Shown here one piece after another: positions 1 through 5,457 of a DNA stretch of 6,597 nucleotides. The stretch's first letter is position 1, and each line of letters begins with the position of its first letter. Source of the stretch: Chitinophagales bacterium (GTDB taxonomy: Bacteria > Bacteroidota > Bacteroidia > Chitinophagales > UBA8649); the NCBI GenBank assembly GCA_016777395.1, contig JADHRO010000124.1:1-6597 (forward strand). Reading direction: 5' to 3'. The notes beneath the pieces are model-generated. The model had not been told where the DNA came from. It worked only from the letters and a program-made list of their open reading frames with translations, and made no database searches. The position numbers and the translations under genes were made by a program.

Positions 1-1334
1 GGCCAAGCCAACATCAAACGAGGGTCATAGGCTTTACCACACATGGCATAATTACCCGCTCCGTAGGAGTTACCTACTACGACGGTAAATTTGGGAACTA
101 TGCTGTTAGCCATGGCATTAACCATTTTGGCGCCGTCTTTTATGATACCCCCATGCTCAGAACGTGAACCAACCATAAAACCACTAACATCATGTAAGAA
201 AACCAATGGTATTTTCTTCTGGTTACAATTCATAATAAATCGAGCAGCTTTATCTGCGCTATCACTGTAGATCACACCACCAAATTGAAGCTCACCCTTT
301 TTAGTCTTAATTATTTCACGTTGATTCGCCACAATTCCAACGGCCCAGCCGTCAATTCGTGCATAACCGCAAACGATAGTCTTGCCAAAACCTGCTTTAT
401 ATTCTGTGAATTCAGAATCATCAACTAATCTTTCTATTAATTCAATAGAGTCATATGGTTTTGCATTTCCTTCTGAAACTAAACCAAAAATCTCTTTGGG
501 ATCTTTTATTGGCTCTTTGGACTCAATTCGGTCAAATCCAGCTTTTGCATAACTCCCAAGCTTATTCATTAGTTTTCGAATGGTTTTTAAACATTCTTTG
601 TCATCCTTCATTTTATAATCGCACACTCCAGAAATTTCTGTGTGTGTCGAAGCTCCTCCCAGTGTTTCGTTGTCTATAACTTCGCCAATAGCTGCTTTAA
701 CCAAGTAACTACCCGCAAGAAAAATAGAACCGGTTTTATCGACAATAAGTGATTCATCACTCATAATAGGCAAGTAAGCCCCTCCTGCGACACAACTGCC
801 CATAACTGCAGCTATTTGAGTAATTCCTAGACTACTCATCACTGCGTTGTTACGGAATATTCGTCCAAAATGTTCTTTGTCGGCAAAGATTTCATCTTGT
901 AAGGGTAAAAACACACCTGCACTATCCACCAAATAGATAATAGGTATTTTATTCTCCATTGCTATTTCTTGGGCTCTTAGATTTTTCTTTCCAGTGATTG
1001 GGAACCATGCACCTGCTTTTACGGTGGCGTCATTAGCCACTACGATACACTGTCGGCCTTCAATATACCCCATTACGACGACCACTCCGGCAGAAGGACA
1101 ACCCCCATAATCTGGGTACATTCCATCACCTGCTAAGGTACCTATTTCTAGTTGCGATTTGTTTTCATCCAATAAAAATGCGATGCGTTCCCGAGCGGTA
1201 AGTTTGCCTTTTTCCTTGTGTCTGGCGATACTCTTTTCGCCACCACCCAATGCCGCTTGATCCTTTTTATATTTAAGGTCGGCAAGCATAATTCGCATAT
1301 TATCTTCGTTCTTGTTAAAATCTTTGTCTGACAT
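1..1334 (-). CDS. Acyl-CoA carboxylase carboxyltransferase (beta) subunit, methylcrotonoyl-CoA carboxylase-like; C-terminus outside window
   Basis: The minus strand is open from ATG 1334 to the left edge, giving 444 codons of a family usually about 510-540 residues long, so the C-terminus is missing. The subunit transfers carboxyl from biotin to an acyl-CoA in the cytoplasm, together with a biotin carboxylase/BCCP subunit that is not in this window. Visible marks: GGGEKSIARHKEKGKL..RERI near residues 30-51; DSAGVFLPLQDEIF.DKEHFGRIF at 137-160; the first oxyanion loop MGSCVAGGAY at 178-187; and the second, GNSYGAGNYAMCGKAYDP, at 421-438. The GAGNY..CGKAY form and the PLQDEIF segment fit the methylcrotonoyl-CoA type better than the propionyl-CoA type, which would place it in leucine degradation; the substrate is inferred. 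No Shine-Dalgarno precedes the start; Met13 and Met16 are alternatives but would cut into the usual N-terminus. A weak TATTTTG box lies at 1359-1365 (minus). Confidence 0.93.
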   Translation of the reverse strand, partial: MSDKDFNKNEDNMRIMLADLKYKKDQAALGGGEKSIARHKEKGKLTARERIAFLLDENKSQLEIGTLAGDGMYPDYGGCPSAGVVVVMGYIEGRQCIVVANDATVKAGAWFPITGKKNLRAQEIAMENKIPIIYLVDSAGVFLPLQDEIFADKEHFGRIFRNNAVMSSLGITQIAAVMGSCVAGGAYLPIMSDESLIVDKTGSIFLAGSYLVKAAIGEVIDNETLGGASTHTEISGVCDYKMKDDKECLKTIRKLMNKLGSYAKAGFDRIESKEPIKDPKEIFGLVSEGNAKPYDSIELIERLVDDSEFTEYKAGFGKTIVCGYARIDGWAVGIVANQREIIKTKKGELQFGGVIYSDSADKAARFIMNCNQKKIPLVFLHDVSGFMVGSRSEHGGIIKDGAKMVNAMANSIVPKFTVVVGNSYGAGNYAMCGKAYDPRLMLAW

Positions 1335-1401
1335 CAATTATTGATTTTGAATGGCATGCAAAATACATTAAAAAAATTACACAAAAAAAAGTTAGCCCTT
1401 A

Positions 1402-1434
1402 TTTGATTCTAGCATCAAATATTTATTAACTTTG
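1402..1434 (+). promoter_or_regulatory. Bacteroidota-type promoter of the SRP RNA gene
   Basis: TTTG at 1402-1405 (-33 element) and TAACTTTG at 1427-1434, an exact TAnnTTTG -7 box, are separated by 21 nt, within the range known for the Bacteroidota primary sigma factor. Transcription starting about 6 nt after the box would begin at G1440. That is exactly the first base of the closing stem of the SRP RNA, so promoter and RNA end support each other. Confidence 0.8.
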
Positions 1435-1439
1435 CAGTT

Positions 1440-1535
1440 GGGCAAGTCTTATACGACCAGCTCCTGCTGAATCCCCCAGGTCTTGATCGAAGCAAGGGTA
1501 GGCGGTTGTAGCGGTGCGATGTGAGTAACTTGCCC
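1440..1535 (+). ncRNA. ffs: Signal recognition particle RNA, bacterial small (4.5S) type
   Basis: This RNA forms the scaffold of the bacterial signal recognition particle with Ffh and guides ribosomes making membrane proteins to FtsY. The universal core is visible: CCCCCAGGTC at 1473-1482 and GAAGCAAGGGTA at 1489-1500, giving the symmetric loop AGGU/AGCA and the CCC-GGG pairing (1475-1477 with 1496-1498). The ends pair perfectly, GGGCAAGT (1440-1447) with ACTTGCCC (1528-1535), closing a hairpin of about 96 nt, typical for the small SRP RNA without an Alu domain. The apical loop is not the usual GGAA tetraloop: after the C1482-G1489 pair the loop is UUGAUC. A matching promoter lies directly upstream, and TTTATTTAT follows the closing stem, which could help termination. 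Confidence in the family is high; the exact ends are inferred from the helix. Confidence 0.93.
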
Positions 1536-1545
1536 TTTATTTATA
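1528..1545 (+). terminator. Possible terminator formed by the SRP closing stem plus U-rich tail
   Basis: The 3' arm of the terminal 8-bp stem (ACTTGCCC, 1528-1535) is followed at once by TTTATTTAT. No separate hairpin follows, so the RNA's own end helix may act as terminator, or the 3' end may be trimmed. The T-run is interrupted, so this is tentative. Confidence 0.4.
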
Positions 1546-1764
1546 GACAGTTTGTTGATTTCAAAGTTCAAGCTATTCAATTTTTAGCTTGTAAATTCCT
1601 CCAGTATCTACATCGTGCTAAGTTCAGCTTTCTTCTTTTGAGTTCTCAAAAAAAAATAAGCATCTTGTGCTTTGTGACAAATAAAAGAAGGCCGAGTGGT
1701 TGGTGAATATTTGGAAACTTTTGCCTAATTTAGCACCTTATTCAAGTACATTAAAGTTGATATT
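1536..1764. other. Intergenic spacer without a recognisable gene
   Basis: This AT-rich 229-nt stretch lies between the SRP RNA and the HMA lipoprotein gene. Its only structure is a 7-bp inverted repeat at 1569-1591 and a short AT-rich palindrome, TTTTGA-GTTC-TCAAAA, at 1636-1651 followed by an A-run. A promoter for the downstream gene must lie here or upstream. The best -7 candidate is TAATTTAG at 1726-1733, one mismatch from TAnnTTTG, with a TTG at 1700-1702. No convincing coding potential is seen on either strand. Confidence 0.6.
1569..1591. repeat. Perfect 7-bp inverted repeat (small hairpin)
   Basis: CAAGCTA (1569-1575) and TAGCTTG (1585-1591) are perfectly complementary around a 9-nt T-rich loop. 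The stem is short and not followed by a T-run, so it does not look like a standard terminator. It could be an mRNA or sRNA hairpin, or chance. Confidence 0.4.
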
Positions 1765-2172
1765 ATGAGATACGCAGGTATATTATTTATTGCTCTTTTG
1801 GTCCTAAGTTCATGTACAAGTGATTCTAGTCAAACAGCAGTCGAAAAAATAGAAGTGAATGAAGACGTTTTAGCAGATTCAAAATCTAAGTTAGCGGTGG
1901 AAGGAATGGTATGCAGCATGGGCTGTGTTTCTGCTATTCAAAATAAGTTGAGAGCAACTCCTGGAGTCGCTTCAGCGGTTGTTAATTATGAGGAGAGTTA
2001 TGCGATGATATCTTTTGATAGTAAGTTGGTTGATGAAAACCAATTGATTGAAGCTATTGGAAGTATTGGAGATAATTCTTATTCTGCAAACCCTTTTGAA
2101 GATTTAGAAATGATTCCGGAAGCGGATGGCATCGAATTAACCGAAGAGGAAGAGTTAAGTATAAAAGGATAA
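1765..2172 (+). CDS. Small lipoprotein with heavy-metal-associated (HMA) domain
   Basis: The 135-residue protein starts with a lipoprotein signal peptide: MRYAGILFIALLVLSSC with lipobox LSSC, so Cys17 should be lipidated after export. A linker of about 25 residues follows, then an HMA-like ferredoxin-fold domain at about 42-102. It has the metal loop GMVCSMGC (Cys50 and Cys54), the PGV turn at 66-68 preceding the second strand (VVNYEESYAMISFD), and a final helix, LIEAIGSIG. The tail (109-131) is strongly acidic. HMA domains bind soft metals such as Cu(I), Zn or Hg, so a periplasmic or envelope metal-binding or relay role is inferred. The spacing is CxxxC rather than the classical CxxC, a variant I recall from other Bacteroidota proteins. 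No metal transporter gene is adjacent. The gene is monocistronic: a strong terminator follows 24 nt after the stop. Confidence 0.88.
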   Translation: MRYAGILFIALLVLSSCTSDSSQTAVEKIEVNEDVLADSKSKLAVEGMVCSMGCVSAIQNKLRATPGVASAVVNYEESYAMISFDSKLVDENQLIEAIGSIGDNSYSANPFEDLEMIPEADGIELTEEEELSIKG

Positions 2173-2190
2173 TTTGCCCAGTCAGTTTTT

Positions 2191-2222
2191 AAAAAAGGGC
2201 TATCTAAATAGCCCTTTTTTTT
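2191..2222 (+). terminator. Strong intrinsic terminator of the HMA lipoprotein gene
   Basis: The stem GGGCTAT (2197-2203) pairs with ATAGCCC (2208-2214) around the loop CTAA, followed by eight T residues (2215-2222). Six A residues before the stem can extend the pairing with the T-tract and would give a T-run on the opposite strand, so it may work in both directions. Confidence 0.9.
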
Positions 2223-2238
2223 ATGTACTTTGCATCCG
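2223..2238 (+). promoter_or_regulatory. Weak promoter-like element abutting the terminator
   Basis: TACTTTGC (2226-2233) resembles the TAnnTTTG box but has one base too few between TA and TTTG, and no clear -33 TTG is visible because that position falls in the terminator hairpin. If used, transcription would start about 5 nt before the ATG at 2244, giving an almost leaderless GT9 mRNA. The gene needs some promoter, because the terminator isolates it from the gene upstream. Confidence 0.35.
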
Positions 2239-2243
2239 GCACT

Positions 2244-3236
2244 ATGAAAATATTAATCTTACGTTTTAGCTCTATTGGAGACATTGTACTGACTACGCCT
2301 TTGATAAGGTGTGCGAAGGAACAAGTGAAGGATTGTACTTTGCATTTTGCAACGAAACAGGCCTATCGAGGTTTGGTGGATAACAATCCGTATCTAGATA
2401 AGGTGCATGTATTGGATGATAACATCAACACCTTGATTCAAGAATTACATGAAGAAAAATTTGATTTGATTTTAGATTTGCATCACAATATTCGAACGCA
2501 GATTATAAGGTTAAGGCTTCGGGTAAAGAGTGTTTCCGTCAATAAACTAAATTGGGAAAAGTGGTTATTGACACAATTTAAAATCGACAAGCTACCCAAT
2601 TATAAGCATATCGTCAGCCGCTATTTATACACGGCAAAATCATTAGGTGTATCTTATGATAAAGGAGGACTTGATTATTTTATTTCGAAAGAGGATGAGC
2701 TTGACATTCATCAGCTTTTCCCTGAGGCAAGTGTTGGGTACGTCGCGTTTGCAATAGGTGCAAAATATTCAACAAAACGCTTGCCATACCTCAAAATTGT
2801 AGAAATATGTGAGCAAATAGAACTACCAATCATCTTGCTTGGAGGATTAGATGATTCCGCAAGGGGAGAGGAGGTTGTTTCAAAATGCGTTGACACGAAG
2901 ATATTTAATGCATGCGGTAAGTTGAATCTGAACCAATCAGCATTTATTATTAAAGAAGCAAAACTGGTTATTAGCCATGATACGGGATTAATGCATATTG
3001 CCGCTGCATTTGAAAAATCAATAATCAGTATCTGGGGAAATACAATGCCTGAATTGGGGATGTATCCATACCTAGAGAAGAGTGAATTTATTGCTATTCA
3101 GGTGAAAGAGCTTAACTGTCGTCCATGTTCAAAGATTGGCTACAAAAAATGCCCCAAAGGGCATTTTAAATGTATGCAAGATATTGATGTTAATGAGGTA
3201 GTTACGGCCTTAAATTATTTTCTAAAACCTGCTTAA
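2244..3236 (+). CDS. Glycosyltransferase family 9 protein (ADP-heptose:LPS heptosyltransferase-like)
   Basis: This 330-residue cytoplasmic GT-B enzyme transfers a sugar, classically ADP-heptose, during synthesis of the LPS core or another surface glycan. The N-terminus MKILILRFSSIGDIVLTTPLI is the family signature, with the loop IGD at 11-13. DLILDLHHNIRT (74-85) closes the first Rossmann domain. The nucleotide-sugar domain has GAKYSTKRLP (172-181), ILLGG (197-201) and the hallmark SHDTGLMHIAAA (244-255). A cysteine tail, CRPC...CPKGHFKCM (Cys292, 295, 303, 310), also occurs in RfaF-like members. I chose ATG 2244 over the in-frame ATG 2223 because the family starts at MKILI and the upstream ATG directly abuts the terminator T-tract. 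The 3' end overlaps the convergent DUF4294-like gene by 35 bp. The exact donor and acceptor cannot be read from the sequence. Confidence 0.92.
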   Translation: MKILILRFSSIGDIVLTTPLIRCAKEQVKDCTLHFATKQAYRGLVDNNPYLDKVHVLDDNINTLIQELHEEKFDLILDLHHNIRTQIIRLRLRVKSVSVNKLNWEKWLLTQFKIDKLPNYKHIVSRYLYTAKSLGVSYDKGGLDYFISKEDELDIHQLFPEASVGYVAFAIGAKYSTKRLPYLKIVEICEQIELPIILLGGLDDSARGEEVVSKCVDTKIFNACGKLNLNQSAFIIKEAKLVISHDTGLMHIAAAFEKSIISIWGNTMPELGMYPYLEKSEFIAIQVKELNCRPCSKIGYKKCPKGHFKCMQDIDVNEVVTALNYFLKPA

Positions 3237-3804
3237 TAGCCAGCTCTAACATACTATTTTCTTTGGAGTTTGGATCGTAGGGGGCTTTCAAGTCATAGTC
3301 ATATCTGTTTGCTACAATATTATAAACCCAAGCTTTCATTCCACTATTATATTCTTTAATGAGTTCATAAAAGTTTTGCCCAGTTTCCCGGTTAATCATC
3401 TTTACGAGGACTTTTCCTTCAGAAATCTTTAAATCTCGCAGCTCTTTTTCAAATTCATTCATTAACGCTTTCTTTCTATTTTTTTTGTATTTTTTGAAGT
3501 GTTTCTTTTTCAAATTATTTTTCTCTTCTTCCAAATCATTTACCACTGACTTTGCAATTTGATAGTAAGGGTAAACTTTTTTCACTCGTTTTAAATAATA
3601 CTTATACCAGTATTCATCTTGTCGGTTCTCAAACTTATGACCGGTAATTGAAATTTCGGGGATATTTAATAGCGGGATGGTGTCTCCATTAAATACAACA
3701 CCATACAAAACTTGTATTTGATCATTGTATTCATAGCCTTCCTGAGCATAGGCTAAGTGAAGACTAAATAGGGTTATTAAAACAGATGCAAAAAATGGCT
3801 TCAT
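3202..3804 (-). CDS. DUF4294-like exported protein of Bacteroidota
   Basis: The 200-residue protein begins with a Sec signal peptide (MKPFFASVLITLFSLHLAYAQ, cleavage near AYA-Q at 20/21). The mature part has a short N-terminal beta-type segment (VVFNGDTIPLLNIPEISI, 37-54), YWYKYYLKRVKKVYPYYQIAK (65-85), a lysine-rich helical stretch (about 88-125) and a C-terminal helical region with YNIVANRYDYDLKAPYDP (161-178). This arrangement matches the DUF4294 family as I recall it; its function is unknown. The reading frame extends upstream to 3864, but the extra 20 residues would sit before a normal signal peptide, so ATG 3804 is preferred; a weak AGAG lies just upstream. The last 11 codons overlap the 3' end of the GT9 gene on the other strand, and no terminator is visible between the two. 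The neighbouring minus gene has its own terminator, so this gene probably has its own promoter. Confidence 0.78.
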   Translation of the reverse strand: MKPFFASVLITLFSLHLAYAQEGYEYNDQIQVLYGVVFNGDTIPLLNIPEISITGHKFENRQDEYWYKYYLKRVKKVYPYYQIAKSVVNDLEEEKNNLKKKHFKKYKKNRKKALMNEFEKELRDLKISEGKVLVKMINRETGQNFYELIKEYNSGMKAWVYNIVANRYDYDLKAPYDPNSKENSMLELAIKQVLENNLRP

Positions 3805-3862
3805 AACTCTAATTTTAATGTATTCAGAGAATTTCGAATTTAGTAGTTTCAAATGATATGCC

Positions 3863-3888
3863 AAAAAAAAACCCCGATAAAATCGAGG
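3863..3888 (-). terminator. Intrinsic terminator of the Ig-like lipoprotein gene
   Basis: Read on the minus strand, CCTCGAT and ATCGGGG form a 7-bp stem with one G-T wobble around a TTT loop, followed by nine T residues (the A-run 3863-3871 on plus). It starts 22 nt after the stop codon at 3911 and separates this gene from the DUF4294-like gene. Confidence 0.88.
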
Positions 3889-3910
3889 CTTTTCAAAGAG
3901 TTAGTATTGA

Positions 3911-4747
3911 TTATGACTTTTTAAATTTGAAGGTAATCTTACCTAGGTCGCTACAGTTGCAGGTGTTATCGCTGACGTCTCTGTCCGTCACTTGAAGAAG
4001 CGCGTAGTCCGAACCTCCTCTGAGCTTAACAATAAAAATGTCGTTGAGTGATGGATTAAGAACTGTACTTGTGGCTGAACCTGCTTCAAAGACAGCCATT
4101 GCATCTTCTACTGTACCATTAGCGTAGTCAAAAGTATTTGATTTTACAAACTGCGATCCATTGCTTGTTCCTGTGGTCCAAGAGCCCGTAAAGTTTCCAC
4201 CAGCCATATCTATATTTTTCATATCCTTATCTGCTTCACTTCCTGCAGATGCCACAACGGTTTCAGCTACTAAATCATAGGCACCTTCCAATGAACCACC
4301 AACGTGGAAAAAATCGCCAATAATCTCAGGCCCAAAAGGGGTAGAAACAACTCCAGTTATTCCCGAGACAGTTAAAGATTTAGAAGCAGATTCACCATCA
4401 CTATCTGTTACAATAAATGTGTAAGTTTCAGAAACACCATCTGCCGGAGCATCTAGTGTAAATGTTTCAGTGTAAGAGGCCGCATTGATTGCAATAGAGG
4501 AGTCTACTCCAAGTATTTGAATTTCGAGCGTAGAAAGTTGTCTACCACTGATTGGATTTTCACTAGCAACAACAGTAACATCAAATGTGGATCCTTCCAT
4601 AATCGTATTGGTAGCGCTTAATCCAGATGCAGAAACCGTAAGCATAGGAGTTTGCCCCTCTGGTGTAACTTTATCTTCCTCACAATTTGAAAAAAAACTT
4701 ACAGCGACTAATCCCGAAAGCACAAAAAATAGATTTAAATTTCTCAT
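3911..4747 (-). CDS. Probable surface lipoprotein with Ig/PKD-like domain
   Basis: The 278-residue protein starts with a lipoprotein signal (MRNLNLFFVLSGLVAVSFFSNC); Cys22 is the likely lipidation site, although Asn at -1 departs from the classical lipobox. The mature end CEED is acidic, like the lipoprotein export signals that send Bacteroidota lipoproteins to the outer face of the outer membrane. Residues about 35-130 look like one Ig/PKD-type beta-sandwich: MLTVSASG, GSTFDVTVVASEN, SYTETFTLDAPADGVSETY, FIVTDSDGESASKSLTV. The remainder (about 135-278) is a second, beta-rich domain I do not recognise, with NTCNCSD near the end (Cys263 and Cys265). Role unknown; binding or structural function at the cell surface is inferred. 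The gene is monocistronic with its own terminator. A TATCTTTA box at 4772-4779 (minus) is a possible, imperfect -7 element. Confidence 0.8.
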   Translation of the reverse strand: MRNLNLFFVLSGLVAVSFFSNCEEDKVTPEGQTPMLTVSASGLSATNTIMEGSTFDVTVVASENPISGRQLSTLEIQILGVDSSIAINAASYTETFTLDAPADGVSETYTFIVTDSDGESASKSLTVSGITGVVSTPFGPEIIGDFFHVGGSLEGAYDLVAETVVASAGSEADKDMKNIDMAGGNFTGSWTTGTSNGSQFVKSNTFDYANGTVEDAMAVFEAGSATSTVLNPSLNDIFIVKLRGGSDYALLQVTDRDVSDNTCNCSDLGKITFKFKKS

Positions 4748-5022
4748 TTGTTTTTATTTATTTTAGTCCGCTAAAGATAATTAATTTTTATGAATTTTAA
4801 AAAGGTATGTTTTCTTTTAAGGTTCTAGCGGAACTTGAATTGTGGTAATTTGCCTTTTCAAGCTTTATTTTTTAAAATGACTTACATTGATTATTAAATT
4901 AGGTAAAAAAAAAGATTAAATCTGCTTAAAATCTAATGAAAATTGTTAATTTTGGACGGCCTGAGCAGTTCTAAAGCAAGATTTAGGATTGTTTGATTTA
5001 ATTTCTAACTAACTAAAAACTA
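4748..5022. promoter_or_regulatory. Divergent intergenic region between two secreted-protein genes
   Basis: These 275 AT-rich nt must hold promoters for the minus-strand lipoprotein gene and the plus-strand secreted pair. On plus, TAATTTTG at 4947-4954 is an exact TAnnTTTG box, but no TTG lies at the expected -33 distance; it would give a leader of about 63 nt. On minus, TATCTTTA (4772-4779) is one mismatch away. TAGCGGA occurs at 4826-4832 (plus) and, inverted, at 4767-4773. No gene is seen. Confidence 0.5.
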
Positions 5023-5451
5023 ATGATGAATAAACTATTTACCTTAATATTCGTGTTAATGTCATCTAGCCTAGTTGCCCAGAATTGGGAAGTTCTAGCG
5101 GAGGATGTAGATTATAGAATTGAGAAAACTCATATAATATGTAATTCCACTCAGGGTTACGATTACGATTATACCTTATTAAATTTCGAAAATCTATCCA
5201 ATCAGGCCTTAGAGTTGAGCTTTAATATGGAACGATGGTATAATGCAGATTATTGTCATGGTTGCGCAGACGGAGACCACAATACAATAAGAACATTATT
5301 AATACCAGCCAATTCCTCTGTTACGGGTACATGCTCTTCTTCAGAGGATTACCTTAAAATATTTGACCATTCTAATACAAATGCCCCAACAGCTTGGAAA
5401 AGTAAGTTAACCGCATTAGTAATTAACAAAATAGAATCAATTAAAAAATAA
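5023..5451 (+). CDS. Small secreted protein with conserved-looking cysteines, function unknown
   Basis: The 142-residue protein has a Sec signal peptide (MMNKLFTLIFVLMSSSLVAQ, cleavage near VAQ-N). Translation may begin at either of the two adjacent ATG codons; the leader is A-rich without a Shine-Dalgarno. The mature part of about 122 residues reads as a small beta-sandwich: YDYDYTLLNFENLSNQALELSFN (46-68), a CHGC pair within WYNADYCHGCADGD (72-85), TLLIPANSSVTGTCSSSEDYLKIF (91-114). Cys40, Cys78, Cys81 and Cys104 are the only mature cysteines and could form two disulfides or bind a metal. I recall similar small exported proteins from Bacteroidota with a WY...C..C segment and an NSSV..G.C turn, but cannot name a family. 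The large reelin-like gene begins 6 nt downstream, so the two are very probably co-transcribed. Confidence 0.78.
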   Translation: MMNKLFTLIFVLMSSSLVAQNWEVLAEDVDYRIEKTHIICNSTQGYDYDYTLLNFENLSNQALELSFNMERWYNADYCHGCADGDHNTIRTLLIPANSSVTGTCSSSEDYLKIFDHSNTNAPTAWKSKLTALVINKIESIKK

Positions 5452-5457
5452 GAAACT

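Noticed and set aside
455..679. 74-codon plus-strand open frame
   Set aside because: It is antisense to the clearly coding carboxyltransferase gene and has no recognisable protein features.
1690..1701. GGCCGAGTGGTT, identical to the D-arm region of many Ser/Leu tRNAs
   Set aside because: No acceptor stem, anticodon arm or TTC-type T-arm can be built around it, so neither a tRNA nor a convincing tRNA fragment is supported.
1521..1706. 61-codon plus-strand open frame beginning inside the SRP RNA
   Set aside because: It starts in the 3' arm of a structured RNA, its protein resembles no family and shows no signal peptide or other coding sign; it is an open frame in AT-rich spacer.
2223..2243. 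Upstream ATG at 2223 as start of the GT9 gene
   Set aside because: It directly abuts the terminator T-tract and adds seven residues before the conserved family N-terminus MKILI.
2711..2896. 61-codon minus-strand open frame
   Set aside because: It lies inside and antisense to the GT9 gene, whose reading frame carries the family motifs.
3805..3864. Upstream in-frame start at 3864 for the DUF4294-like gene
   Set aside because: It would place 20 residues ahead of a normal Sec signal peptide that itself begins with ATG at 3804, and it runs into the neighbour's terminator.
4822..5102. 11-bp direct repeat GTTCTAGCGGA as a mobile-element trace or attachment site
   Set aside because: Several 11-bp matches are expected by chance in 6.6 kb, one copy is inside a gene, and no transposase or integrase is nearby.
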